The notes below the pieces were generated by a model. The model had not been told where the DNA came from. It did not search any database and saw only the letters and a program-made list of their open reading frames with translations. DNA of 64,000 bases from Cryobacterium zongtaii (GTDB taxonomy: Bacteria; Actinomycetota; Actinomycetes; Actinomycetales; Microbacteriaceae). The position numbers and the translations under genes were made by a program. Positions 7,729 to 16,037 of this stretch are shown in pieces. Positions within the stretch are counted from its first letter, which is position 1. Every line of letters starts with the position of its first letter. The stretch spans positions 1 to 64,000 of the forward strand of contig NZ_PPXD01000011.1 in NCBI RefSeq assembly GCF_002909375.1. Direction: 5' to 3'.

Positions 7729-8676
7729 ATGGAGCAGGTCCTGCTCTCCACCACAATCCTCGCCTCGTTCTTAGGCGGCATCGTCGCCCTGCTGGCCCCC
7801 TGTTGTGTGTCGGTCATGCTGCCGGCGTTCTTCGCGTCAAGCTTCCGCCGTCGCGGCCAGATCCTGGGAATGACACTGGTTTTCGCTGCCGGTGTCGGCA
7901 CGATCATCCTGCCCATTGCGTTGGGGGCCGCGATCGTTAGCCGCGCCCTGGCGCAGTACCACTTCTGGATCTTCAGCGTGGTGGGAATTGCCATGGTCGT
8001 CGTGGGTGTCGCCACGTTGGTGGGGTGGAAGTTGATGCTCCCGATGCCGTCGGGGAAGAGTTCAGGGTCAGGAATCGGTTCCGTGTACGGGTTGGGCGTG
8101 TTTTCTGGTGCGGCGAGTGCTTGTTGTGCACCAGTCCTGGCCGGAGTTGCCGCAATGTCTGGGGCGGCGTCGTCGATTTCTACCGCAGCGCTGGTCGGTA
8201 TTGCCTACGTCTTCGGCATGGTCGCTCCGCTCTGTGTCCTTGCGCTGGTGTGGGATCGGAAGGACTGGAGCAACAGCCGGCTGCTCACGGCGCGCACTTT
8301 CGCCCTGTGGCCCGGCGGACGACGGCTGCCGCTGTCGAGCCTGTTGTCCGGTGGCTTGATGCTCGGGATGGGTATCGTCACCATGATCATCGCGGTTCGC
8401 GGCATCGGCATGGCGCCCGACGGCTGGCAGGTTCGGGTCACCGCCTGGCTCAACCACGCAGCTGTGGTTATTCAGCAGTCCGTCGGCTTCATACCCGGCT
8501 GGCTCTCGGCCCTCGTGGTCTTCGTCGCCCTCGCCACCCTGGTGTGGAAGGCGCTGCGCGCCCGACGCCCACAGGGAGGTCACACCACTTCCGCGACAGA
8601 GCCAGATACGGCAGAGCAGGTAGCGGCCGGTTCGACCACTCCGGCCTGCCACGACACCGCAATGGAATCACAGTAA
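7729..8676 (+). CDS. CcdA/DsbD-type thiol-disulfide transmembrane protein
   Basis: This 315-residue polytopic protein has about seven hydrophobic segments and carries reducing equivalents across the membrane to extracytoplasmic thiol proteins. The paired cysteines typical of the family appear as 'LLAPCCVSVMLP' in helix 1 and 'SACCAPVLAG' in helix 4. The ATG at 7729 is preceded by AAGGAG at 6 nt; the TTG at 7714 overlaps this ribosome binding site and is unlikely to be the start. The stop TAA (8674-8676) overlaps the next ATG by one base. Coupling to a redoxin and a thioredoxin-fold gene indicates an extracytoplasmic redox relay. Confidence 0.88.
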   Translation: MEQVLLSTTILASFLGGIVALLAPCCVSVMLPAFFASSFRRRGQILGMTLVFAAGVGTIILPIALGAAIVSRALAQYHFWIFSVVGIAMVVVGVATLVGWKLMLPMPSGKSSGSGIGSVYGLGVFSGAASACCAPVLAGVAAMSGAASSISTAALVGIAYVFGMVAPLCVLALVWDRKDWSNSRLLTARTFALWPGGRRLPLSSLLSGGLMLGMGIVTMIIAVRGIGMAPDGWQVRVTAWLNHAAVVIQQSVGFIPGWLSALVVFVALATLVWKALRARRPQGGHTTSATEPDTAEQVAAGSTTPACHDTAMESQ

Positions 8677-9371
8677 TGGCATCACGCAACAAGAAGCCCG
8701 CCGCAGCGATGCGGCCTCTGAAAAAGAACACCAACCGCCTTGCCGTGCTGATCGGTGCCGGCGTGGTCGTGGCCATCTTCGGCGCCTTTTTCCCTATTCT
8801 CGCTCAGGAGCCCTCCGCACCCGCCCAGCCGGCCCAGTCCGCTCCTCTGGGCAGGAGCGCCGATGCGGCTGACTACGCGGTGGGATCTCCGGGGGTGGGA
8901 GAGATAGCCCCGGGATTCGCAATGGAGTCCACATCGGGGGACACCGTGGATTTAACTGACTACGCGGGCAAATCGGTGCTCTTGTACTTCCATGAGGGAC
9001 TGGGCTGCCAGCCCTGTTGGGACCAGATGCGTGACCTGGACGCCGCATCCGATCAGCTCACTGCCGTCGGAGTCGACGATGTGCTCACAATCACCAGCGG
9101 GCCGGTAGACCTGATTGCGCAAAAGATGGACGATGACAAACTCGCCTCCGTCGCCCTGGCGGACACGAAGATGGACGTCATTAAAAAGTACGGGGCGAAC
9201 GACTACGGAATGATGGGCGACTCCCGCGCCGGACACAGCTTCATCCTTGTCGGGCCTGACGGCACGATTCAGTGGCGGGCCGACTACGGTGGCGCCCCGG
9301 ATTACACAATGTACGTGTCCATGACCGACCTTCTCGCCGACATGACGGCTGCCGGGGTGAACGGATCATGA
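8676..9371 (+). CDS. membrane-anchored redoxin (AhpC/TSA-thioredoxin fold)
   Basis: This 231-residue protein has an N-terminal basic stretch, one signal-anchor helix (about residues 24-44), a Pro/Ala linker and an extracytoplasmic redoxin domain from about residue 68. The active-site motif is C-x-x-C in 'GLGCQPCWDQM', followed by 'HSFILVGPDGTIQWRADYGG', as in peroxiredoxin/TlpA-like proteins. The start ATG overlaps the CcdA stop by one base, and the 3' end overlaps the next gene by 4 bp (ATGA). It is probably the thiol partner kept reduced by the CcdA-like protein. Confidence 0.88.
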   Translation: MASRNKKPAAAMRPLKKNTNRLAVLIGAGVVVAIFGAFFPILAQEPSAPAQPAQSAPLGRSADAADYAVGSPGVGEIAPGFAMESTSGDTVDLTDYAGKSVLLYFHEGLGCQPCWDQMRDLDAASDQLTAVGVDDVLTITSGPVDLIAQKMDDDKLASVALADTKMDVIKKYGANDYGMMGDSRAGHSFILVGPDGTIQWRADYGGAPDYTMYVSMTDLLADMTAAGVNGS

Positions 9372-9649
9372 TGGTCACCGTCCTGACCCAGGAGGCCTGC
9401 CCCTCCTGCGTGAACGCGAAAAACACCCTGGCGCAGCTCGCCGACGAGTATCCCTTCAACATCGTGGAGATTCCGTTGGCATCAGCCGAAGGCCGAGATC
9501 TTGCGAGCCGGGTCGGCATCGTTTTCGCCCCGGGCATCTTGATCGACGGCGAGCTGTTCAGCTACGGCCGCTTGTCCGAAAAGAAATTGCGCCGCCATCT
9601 CTCCTCAGTGGAGTGGCCCACCACACGCCCGCCCGCGGGCCCCAGCTGA
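9368..9649 (+). CDS. small thioredoxin/glutaredoxin-fold protein
   Basis: This 93-residue protein starts MMVTVLTQEACPSCVNAKNT; the C-P-S-C is the redox motif near the N-terminus, followed by 'VGIVFAPGILIDGELFSYGR', where the cis-proline (A-P) is conserved. It has no signal peptide, so it acts in the cytosol, plausibly feeding electrons to the CcdA-like protein. The ATGA overlap with the upstream redoxin shows translational coupling. It ends the forward operon starting at 7236. Confidence 0.87.
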   Translation: MMVTVLTQEACPSCVNAKNTLAQLADEYPFNIVEIPLASAEGRDLASRVGIVFAPGILIDGELFSYGRLSEKKLRRHLSSVEWPTTRPPAGPS

Positions 9650-9797
9650 CGGAGGCATAGGCGAACGCATTGGCGAGCTCGTCATTGTCGTTGACGGTTA
9701 CACCCAGTTCCAGCTCTCCCCGCAGGCAAGTTCGGTAGCGCCTATGGGGCCTTCAACCTGGGCGAGCGAGACGGGCAGCGAGCTCGCGTGCCCGACA

Positions 9798-10397
9798 TCA
9801 TCCCTCATCGCGCGCCAACTTCGGCTGTCCGTCCGGGTTGCTCAGAAGCGCGCGTTGCACGGTCACGGTGTCGACGCCGAGAGTGATGGCGATCGTGTCA
9901 ATCGTGGCGCCCCTTTCGCGCATATCGATTGCGACAGCGATCCTCTCGTTTGTCATTGCTGATGGGCGTGCGCTGTCGCGCGAATGCGCTCGAGCCAGTG
10001 GGGGGCCATCGCGGCGGTGCGCCTGGATCGACTCAGTACGCAACTGAGCGAAAACGGCGATGATGTCGAAAAGGACCCGGCCTGAGGGGCCGGTCGTATC
10101 GATCGCCGGTTCCGCTAACGAACGAAGTCCGATGCCGCGTTCGCCGAGCTCGTGAAGGAGTGAAATCAGACGATCGTCACGAGCCAACCGATCCAACTGG
10201 CTAAGTTGACAAACCAACAAGACGTCACCGGCCCGCAAGTAAGCCAAGCAGGCTGAAAACTGCGGCAACGACGCCCTATTCTTCGACTCGCCGTGGTCCA
10301 CGTACACGCGCTCCGCGCCGGCCGCGGTCAACGCGATTTCTCGCTCATCGACTCTCTGCTTGCGCGTTGCAACACGCGCGTAACCGATGACAGTCAT
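9798..10397 (-). CDS. resolvase/invertase-type serine recombinase lacking the catalytic serine
   Basis: This 199-residue protein has the small serine recombinase layout: an N-terminal resolvase domain (MTVIGYARVATRKQ ... 'LRAGDVLLVCQLSQLDRLARD'), a long helix 'DIIAVFAQLRTESIQAHRR', and a C-terminal helix-turn-helix ('ATIDTIAITLGVDTVTVQRALL'). In the family the N-terminal motif is YARVS(T/S); here the nucleophile position is Ala (codon GCA). The 'E-x-x-SG' motif after strand 2 is also altered to GESKN. The frame is otherwise intact. It is therefore probably inactive in recombination, or retained as a DNA-binding protein. It marks the metal/redox region as once mobile. Confidence 0.85.
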   Translation of the reverse strand: MTVIGYARVATRKQRVDEREIALTAAGAERVYVDHGESKNRASLPQFSACLAYLRAGDVLLVCQLSQLDRLARDDRLISLLHELGERGIGLRSLAEPAIDTTGPSGRVLFDIIAVFAQLRTESIQAHRRDGPPLARAHSRDSARPSAMTNERIAVAIDMRERGATIDTIAITLGVDTVTVQRALLSNPDGQPKLARDEG

Positions 10398-10467
10398 CTT
10401 TACCTGCTTCGCTCGCGGAATCCGGGGTCCGACCGCTCGCGTATCACGGTCGCTCCTGAACCTGGGG

Positions 10468-11079
10468 CTACAGTGTGGCGAGGATGCCGTTCATGACATC
10501 AATCTCGGCGGTCTGGCTGTTCACGATGTTCGTGGCCATGTCCACAGCGTCCGGGAATTGTCCCTCGTCGATCTCGGTCTGAGCCATCGCGATGGCGCCC
10601 TGGTGATGAACGATCATCTGTTCGAGAAAGAGTTTTCCGGCGTCTTCTGAGGGCGCGGACTCGAGGGCGTTCATATCGTCATCAGACATCATGCCGTCCG
10701 TGCCGTGATCCATATCGGACATATCCATTTCGCTGGAGCTGGTGTCATCCATGCCCCATGCGGATAGCCAGGATTCGAGCTGCTGAATTTCGGGCTCTTG
10801 AGCGTCTTTGATCTCGGTGGCCAGGTCCACGATGCGCTGGTCGATCTCGTCTTTCGCGAGAAGGTCATCGCTCATTTCGACGGCCTGTTCGTGATGGGGG
10901 ATCATCATCTGGGTGAACTCGACGTCCGCGTCGGCGAGATCAACCGGTGAGGCGGAGGACTCGGGGGAGCTGGGGGCGGCGGATGAGCTGGTGTTGGTTG
11001 TTCCGCCAGCGCAGGCGCTGAGAGTGAGTGCAGTCGCGACGGCTGCGGCAGCAAGAATATAAGTATGTGGCTTGGGCAT
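10468..11079 (-). CDS. DUF305 lipoprotein
   Basis: This 203-residue exported lipoprotein has a signal peptide ending in lipobox LSAC (Cys about residue 24). Two DUF305-type halves are marked by His-His motifs: 'MMIPHHEQAVEMSDDLL' and 'MIVHHQGAIAMAQTE'. Between them lies a Met/Asp/His-rich stretch ('MDMSDMDHGTDGMMSDDDM'), plausibly metal-binding. DUF305 proteins are frequent next to copper and other metal-resistance genes; their exact role is unsettled. ATG 11079 is preferred over the TTG two codons upstream. Same strand as the DUF6153-like gene 92 bp upstream, and probably co-transcribed with it. Confidence 0.9.
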   Translation of the reverse strand: MPKPHTYILAAAAVATALTLSACAGGTTNTSSSAAPSSPESSASPVDLADADVEFTQMMIPHHEQAVEMSDDLLAKDEIDQRIVDLATEIKDAQEPEIQQLESWLSAWGMDDTSSSEMDMSDMDHGTDGMMSDDDMNALESAPSEDAGKLFLEQMIVHHQGAIAMAQTEIDEGQFPDAVDMATNIVNSQTAEIDVMNGILATL

Positions 11080-11171
11080 TGTCAATCCATTCGGAGTCAG
11101 ACGTGAAAAATCGGGTCGCCATACGGCGTGGTGGAGGTAGGCGTCGAGTGACGCTAAGGCCGTTGCTGGTT

Positions 11172-11642
11172 TTAGGTGCGACTGATGGAGAGAACGACCA
11201 AGCTAGGCCGGAAGAGATGAAGCGCGGGGCCCTGAAAGCGAGAGATGACGCGCCCGCCCGCCTCGAGCAGACGCCGATACGTGGCCGGAGAGCTGGCAAG
11301 AATGATGAGAGCCGCTAAGACCAGTACCAGGGCGCAGGTCATCGCCCATACGGCGCAATCGAGCATGCCGTCGGCGCTACCGAAAAGGCCGACTTCTGCA
11401 TGCACGACTACTGGGAGCATCGGCGCCGTCGCCGTGACCGCCACGTCAGTTCCGAAGTCAGCGGCCCCCGGGACGGTGTCGGAATGTGCAGTGGACTCGG
11501 CTGCCCCCGAACCTACGCTGTGCTCGCCGATCATGGAGTGCATGCCCAGCAACATGGCTGCCATGACAAGAACCGCCGTGAACGCATAGGCGAGTACAGG
11601 CCTTTGGTGACGGTCAGCTACGGAATTGCCGTGCGGGTTCAT
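11172..11642 (-). CDS. DUF6153-like small exported/membrane protein
   Basis: This 156-residue protein starts at the ATG ending at 11642, directly behind a GGAGGTGA ribosome binding site; longer in-frame extensions lack one. It has an N-terminal helix (about residues 16-35, 'YAFTAVLVMAAMLLGMHSM') followed by His residues ('HSMIGEHS'), an extracytoplasmic segment, and a second helix ('AVWAMTCALVLVLAALIIL', about 105-125). The layout matches short actinobacterial proteins annotated DUF6153, usually near DUF305 and two-component genes. I assign it by pattern. It lies divergently from the response regulator, with the direct repeats at 11703-11785 in between. Confidence 0.75.
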   Translation of the reverse strand: MNPHGNSVADRHQRPVLAYAFTAVLVMAAMLLGMHSMIGEHSVGSGAAESTAHSDTVPGAADFGTDVAVTATAPMLPVVVHAEVGLFGSADGMLDCAVWAMTCALVLVLAALIILASSPATYRRLLEAGGRVISRFQGPALHLFRPSLVVLSISRT

Positions 11643-11702
11643 GTCACCTCCAGTGTCGACAAACCAGGTTGAAATCGCGGGTACCCAGAACCGTATCGAC
11701 AC

Positions 11703-11785
11703 TTGACAAAGTTCAGCTGGGAATGGCGCGGTGCAGCTCAGCCGAAATCCATTGATAGGTCTTTTGACAAAGATTGACTGGGGAT
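11703..11785. promoter_or_regulatory. paired imperfect repeats, candidate response-regulator sites
   Basis: Two 22-bp direct repeats start at 11703 (TTGACAAAGTTCAGCTGGGA...) and 11764 (TTGACAAAGATTGACTGGGG...). They match at 17 of 22 positions and are 61 bp apart. The second contains TTGAC twice with a 10-bp period (11764 and 11774), the spacing expected for tandem OmpR-family half-sites. They lie in the divergent region between the DUF6153-like gene and the response regulator, so they may control both directions. TTGACA also fits a -35 element. Confidence 0.5.
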
Positions 11786-11843
11786 ATGGGCGGCAGCCGC
11801 TCATCAGAGCGGTCCGGGATGAACCCGGAGGGACAATGAGACC

Positions 11844-12581
11844 ATGATGTCAACGACCTTCAGGCCACAAACCACTGCGGAGCCGCGGCCGCGAGTCCTG
11901 GTGGTCGACGATGAGGTGCCGCTGCTCGAGTTGGTCGCCGGCTACTTGGAGCGAGATGGGTTCGACGTGCAGACGTCAGCTGACGGCCAGTCTGCGGTGA
12001 CGACGGCACGAAACTGGGCCCCCGCCATCATCGTTCTCGACTTGGGCCTACCAGGGATGGACGGCATTGAGGTTTGTCGTACCGTGCGCACCTTCACCGA
12101 TTGCTACATCATCATGCTGACCGCCCGGGTTGACGAAATCGACAAGCTGGTCGGCCTCTCTGTCGGAGCAGACGACTACCTGACCAAGCCTTTCAGCCCG
12201 CGAGAGCTCGTGGCTCGAGTGCGCGCTATGCTCCGCCGGCCCCGCCCCAGCGAACAAGCCGCCGCTGTCGGCACACCGCCTCTTCTCTTTGGCTCCCTCC
12301 AAATCGACGTCGGCGGCCGCGAAGTCCGCCGAAGCGGTGAAGCGGTGGACCTGACCCGCACCGAGTTCGAGGTGTTGGCGGCATTGGCCGGTCAACCTCG
12401 AATCGTCTTCTCTCGGCAGCAACTCATTGATGCCGTATGGGGAGACGGCTGGATGAGCGATCCGCACCTTGTGGATGTGCATATCGGGCATGTACGACGC
12501 AAGATCGGTGATGATCCGGCTTCACCCGTTTTTATTAGGACGGTGCGCGGCGTCGGCTACCAGATGGGCGTGGGAGCGTGA
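11844..12581 (+). CDS. OmpR/PhoB-family response regulator
   Basis: This 245-residue protein has an N-terminal receiver domain (about residues 15-128) with the phospho-acceptor D66 in 'IIVLDLGLPGMDGIEV', acidic DD at 'VVDDEVP' and the conserved Lys in 'GADDYLTKPFSPRELVARV'. A winged-helix DNA-binding domain (about 150-242) ends with 'FIRTVRGVGYQMG'. It is coupled to the histidine kinase by a 4-bp overlap. Candidate targets are the flanking DUF305/DUF6153 genes through the repeats at 11703-11785. Two adjacent ATG codons (11844, 11847) make the exact start uncertain by one residue. Confidence 0.95.
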   Translation: MMSTTFRPQTTAEPRPRVLVVDDEVPLLELVAGYLERDGFDVQTSADGQSAVTTARNWAPAIIVLDLGLPGMDGIEVCRTVRTFTDCYIIMLTARVDEIDKLVGLSVGADDYLTKPFSPRELVARVRAMLRRPRPSEQAAAVGTPPLLFGSLQIDVGGREVRRSGEAVDLTRTEFEVLAALAGQPRIVFSRQQLIDAVWGDGWMSDPHLVDVHIGHVRRKIGDDPASPVFIRTVRGVGYQMGVGA

Positions 12582-13711
12582 GCAGAACACGCACTCGGGT
12601 CCCTGGCCCTCGGGACCTCAGCGCCCGCCTACTTGGCGCCATCCTCGTCGTAGTTCTCGTCGGAGTCGCAACTGCCTGGGTCGTCGTCGCAGGGATCGGC
12701 CCAGCCATTTTCCACGTTCACATGATGGGCACGGGTGGTTCTGGGGCTGACTCGACGGTGCATGCCGAGGAGGCATTCCGGACGGCATCAACGCTCTCCC
12801 TAGCCTTGGCCCTCATCGCTGCTCTGGCAGCGTCAGTCGGGGTGAGCCTGTTTCTCTCCCGCCGGATCACCCGGTCCCTGGCACCCGTCACTGAAGCAGC
12901 TGGCCGGGTGGCTGACGGGGACTACACCGCGCGTATCCCCGCTGTGGGACTAGGCAGTGAGTTCGACGACCTCACTTCGGCCTTCAACTCGATGGCCACC
13001 GATCTCGGCCGGATCGAAGCGACCAGAACGAGGATGCTGGGCGACCTGGCACACGAAATGCGCACCCCCATCACCACGATCGGCGCCTACCTGGAGGCCA
13101 TCGCCGATGGCGTCCAGGAAGCGGATCCGGCAACCCTCACGATGCTGGGTGACCAGGTCACCCGTCTGGCACGGCTAAGCCAGGACGTCGCGATCGTGAC
13201 GACCGCCGAAGAAGGCCGACTGACAATGCACCGACGACGCCTGCTCGTTTCCCAGGTAGTCGCGGATGCAGTGGCCCAGGCGACAGCGCAATACGCTGCC
13301 CAGAATGTGACGCTGACGGTCACTATGTCCGGAGCCGCCCGGGGCGCGGCTGTCGATGGGGACAGCGATCGCATCGGTCAGGTCCTGACAAATCTCCTCG
13401 ACAACGCGGTTCGACACACCCCGTCCGGGGGCGAGGTCGTGATCTCCGCCGCGGTAGTCGGCGGCAGGGCGGTGGTCGCCGTCTCCGACGAGGGCGATGG
13501 AATTCCGGCCGACCACATTTTGCATGTTTTCGAGCGTTTCTACCGAGTGGACGCCAGCAGGGACCGCGCACACGGTGGCTCCGGCGTAGGCCTGGCGATC
13601 GCTAAGTCCATCACCGAGGCCCACGGTGGAAGCGTTCGAGCGGACAGCGCGGGTGTCGGCCGAGGAGCGACCTTCACCGTTGAATTGCCGTTGCTCAGCC
13701 AGAATCACTAA
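12578..13711 (+). CDS. sensor histidine kinase
   Basis: This 377-residue membrane kinase has a first helix (about residues 14-37), a short extracytoplasmic loop, a second helix (about 68-90), HAMP, HisKA with H159 in 'LAHEMRTPITTI', and an HATPase domain ('DRIGQVLTNLLDNAVRHTP' N-box, 'DEGDGIP' G1, 'GGSGVGLAIAKSI' G2). The loop contains 'IFHVHMMGTGG', a His/Met cluster suited to sensing soft metal ions; that is inference. The start GTG overlaps the regulator stop. It is cognate to the upstream regulator. Confidence 0.95.
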   Translation: MSRTRTRVPGPRDLSARLLGAILVVVLVGVATAWVVVAGIGPAIFHVHMMGTGGSGADSTVHAEEAFRTASTLSLALALIAALAASVGVSLFLSRRITRSLAPVTEAAGRVADGDYTARIPAVGLGSEFDDLTSAFNSMATDLGRIEATRTRMLGDLAHEMRTPITTIGAYLEAIADGVQEADPATLTMLGDQVTRLARLSQDVAIVTTAEEGRLTMHRRRLLVSQVVADAVAQATAQYAAQNVTLTVTMSGAARGAAVDGDSDRIGQVLTNLLDNAVRHTPSGGEVVISAAVVGGRAVVAVSDEGDGIPADHILHVFERFYRVDASRDRAHGGSGVGLAIAKSITEAHGGSVRADSAGVGRGATFTVELPLLSQNH

Positions 13712-13851
13712 GGCCAACCGGTCACAGAGGTCGAGCTCAGGTCACCAATATTCAGGGGCGAATCTCGGTGTCTATACGTCGACAAACTTCGGTGTGAAAG
13801 AAACGGACACCCGCATCGGTTCCTGACGGGCGGCCAGAATATGGCGATACA

Positions 13852-14280
13852 TCAGCCGATGCTGGCAACTGTCACGTGGATGCTATCGATGCGCGTGATC
13901 GAACTGGCATCGAGGACCATGGCGATCGAGTCAAATACGAGCCGGCACACTTCGGTGGCTGGCTCAGAGCTGACGGCCCGAAAAGCCACGGACACGTTAA
14001 TCCCCGCGTCTCCCATGGTGACGGCAACAAGGTTGGACGTGCGTTCTCGGTGCGTCAGCGCATCGACAATGGCACCGACAATCGTCGCGACGACGGGCTC
14101 GGTCGGATACAGAGTGTCCACTCCAGGAACGGCTCGCACCACCGATTCCAATTCTGAGGACAGCGTGTAGGCGAGGTTAGCGGCATCAGTCACAGAATTC
14201 GCCGCGTCTTCGGTTGTCTCGACAGAAGTGGTGTTCCTGGATGCGCCACCGATGCCGGGGCGAGGCGGGCTGTCAAGCAT
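13852..14280 (-). CDS. conserved hypothetical protein, Asp23/Gls24-like pattern
   Basis: This 142-residue cytoplasmic protein has no signal or membrane helix. The region about residues 50-140 alternates short beta-strands and helices ('VVATIVGAIVDALTHRERTSNLVAVTMGD', 'INVSVAFRAVSSEP'). It resembles the short actinobacterial proteins encoded with Asp23/Gls24 envelope-stress proteins, but I cannot place it in a family firmly. The ATG at 14280 is preceded by GGGGGAGC. It stands alone on the minus strand, beside a forward three-helix-bundle protein. Confidence 0.65.
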   Translation of the reverse strand: MLDSPPRPGIGGASRNTTSVETTEDAANSVTDAANLAYTLSSELESVVRAVPGVDTLYPTEPVVATIVGAIVDALTHRERTSNLVAVTMGDAGINVSVAFRAVSSEPATEVCRLVFDSIAMVLDASSITRIDSIHVTVASIG

Positions 14281-14478
14281 TTATGCTCCCCCGATCGTTG
14301 CGGATAAAACCGCTGCCGGGGTCTGGGGCAACACTCAGACCCTACGGCGGAGCTGACTGTGAGTCAATTTTCGCCGCCATCAGGGACGCAACCATTTCGC
14401 CCTTTCGGCTTCGCCTTTCGCCCACATTTGGCACTGCCAGCTGTTGTCGGGGGAGGGTCACCAGTAGAGAATGTCCAC

Positions 14479-14835
14479 ATGAGCGAGCTAGATGAAACTC
14501 AAGCCATCGATCAGGTGATCGATCGGTTGGCGGAACGGTTCCCGAGTCTGGAGCGCGGCCATATCGCGGACGTCGTCGACGAGGAGCATGGGAAGTTGGA
14601 TGGGGGTCGGGTTCGTGACTTCGTTCCGGTCCTGGTTGAGAAGGCTGCGAAGAAGCGGCTGAAAAAGGAAGCGAAGGAGTCGAGCGTTGTGGTCGAACAG
14701 CTCGAAGCGCTGGGTCCGGTGCCGGACGGTGACCAGGCCCTGGACCCGATGGAAGTCGAGCGCGCAAGTCGTGAGGGACATCGTGGGCCCCTGCTTGGCG
14801 ATCTACTCGGAGGCACCGGCGGCAACGAACGCTGA
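14479..14835 (+). CDS. three-helix bundle dimerization-domain protein
   Basis: This 118-residue cytoplasmic protein starts at ATG 14479 (MSELDETQAIDQVIDRLAER). The first about 65 residues match the small actinobacterial three-helix module: 'VIDRLAERFPSLERGHIADVV' and 'VRDFVPVLVEKAAKKRLKKE', where an R-x-x-V-P-V-L helix ends in a basic run. The rest is acidic and probably flexible. The upstream extension to 14359 is rich in Pro/Phe and lacks a ribosome binding site. No function is established for the family. Confidence 0.72.
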   Translation: MSELDETQAIDQVIDRLAERFPSLERGHIADVVDEEHGKLDGGRVRDFVPVLVEKAAKKRLKKEAKESSVVVEQLEALGPVPDGDQALDPMEVERASREGHRGPLLGDLLGGTGGNER

Positions 14836-14859
14836 TGCGCGCCAACCCGAGGGAGTGGT

Positions 14860-15873
14860 CTAACTCGTGGCCGCCCAGCCGTCGCCACTGACACGAAGAA
14901 CTGTCTTTCCGAGCGCGCGGCGCTCATCCAGCGCGGCGATTGCTTCCGGCGCCTGGGTGAACGGGACGACCTCGCCGATGACCGGCGCGAGCGCACCCCG
15001 GGCGACATCAGGAGCAAGCCGCGCCCACTGGTCTTGGAGAGACACCGACGTTGAGGGCATGAGGCCTTCCCAGGCGACACCAACGATCGTCGTGTTGGTC
15101 AGCAGAAGGCGGTTCACCCGAACGGTCGGGATGCTCCCTCCGGTGAAACCGAGAACGAGCAAGCGGCCGCGGGTAGTTAGCGCCCGCAGCGAATCAGTGA
15201 AGCGCTCACCGCCCACCGGATCCAACACCATATCCACACCACGCCCATCCGTGATGCGGCGGACCTCGGTGAGGAAGTCGAAGGGGGAGATGACGTCATC
15301 CGCACCGATGCTTCGTGACAGTTCGGCCTTCTCAGGCGTGGAGACCACAGCGATGACGGATGCGCCCAGTAGCTTCGCCTGTTGGGTGAGCGCCACTCCG
15401 AGCCCGCCCGCGGCGCCGTGGATTAACACCGTCTCACCGGCACGAAGATTGCCGCGCTCTCCCAAGGCGAATTCAGCGCTGAGCACATTGATCGGCATCG
15501 CCGCACCCTGGATGAAGTCGACACTATCGGGCAATGGCAACACCCGATCGGCAGGGGTGACGACGTACTCGGCAAACGCGCCGGAACCAGCTACGCCAAG
15601 GACCCGGTCGCCGGCGACGAATCCGGAATCGGGATCAGCGTCAGCGATGATGCCGGAGAACTCACATCCCACAGTGAATGGAAGCGGAACTTTCAGCTGA
15701 TACTCGCCGCGCGACTGCAGCACGTCAGGGTAAGCGACACCGGCGGCATGTACTTCTACGAGTACCTCTCCCGGGCCGCGGCTCGGGATGGGGATTTGCT
15801 GCATCTGCAGCAGTCGTGGTCCGCCGTGCGTTGTATTTCGCAGCGCGTGCATCATCGTGCGGTGTGGACTCAT
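14860..15873 (-). CDS. zinc-independent NADPH:quinone oxidoreductase-like MDR protein
   Basis: This 337-residue medium-chain dehydrogenase/reductase has an N-terminal GroES-like domain ('GPGEVLVEVHAAGVAYPDVLQSRG', 'FTVGCEFSGII') and a Rossmann domain with 'VLIHGAAGGLGVALTQQAKLLG', the A-x-x-G-x-x-G NADPH motif. Structural zinc cysteines are absent, as in quinone reductases (QOR/CurA-like). It would reduce quinones or enones with NADPH. An internal ATG at residue 7-8 could be the true start. It is monocistronic. Confidence 0.92.
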   Translation of the reverse strand: MSPHRTMMHALRNTTHGGPRLLQMQQIPIPSRGPGEVLVEVHAAGVAYPDVLQSRGEYQLKVPLPFTVGCEFSGIIADADPDSGFVAGDRVLGVAGSGAFAEYVVTPADRVLPLPDSVDFIQGAAMPINVLSAEFALGERGNLRAGETVLIHGAAGGLGVALTQQAKLLGASVIAVVSTPEKAELSRSIGADDVISPFDFLTEVRRITDGRGVDMVLDPVGGERFTDSLRALTTRGRLLVLGFTGGSIPTVRVNRLLLTNTTIVGVAWEGLMPSTSVSLQDQWARLAPDVARGALAPVIGEVVPFTQAPEAIAALDERRALGKTVLRVSGDGWAATS

Positions 15874-16037
15874 GAGTCAATCATCCGCCGGTGGATGGCT
15901 CGATCGATTCACCTCACCCGTTGTCGCGTCCGACCGTGAGTATCCCCGCGGGAATTTCTATCCGGCCGAGCCGTCTGCTGGAATGGGAGCGCAGCCGCGG
16001 CACCGTGCGGAGCGAGAGAGACCTCAGGAGGGTGACC

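Noticed and set aside
9650..9797. Frame fragment downstream of the thioredoxin-fold gene that could be a gene remnant
   Set aside because: Short stretches such as 'GELVIVVDGYTQFQLSP' are open but have no start, no ribosome binding site and no recognised family.
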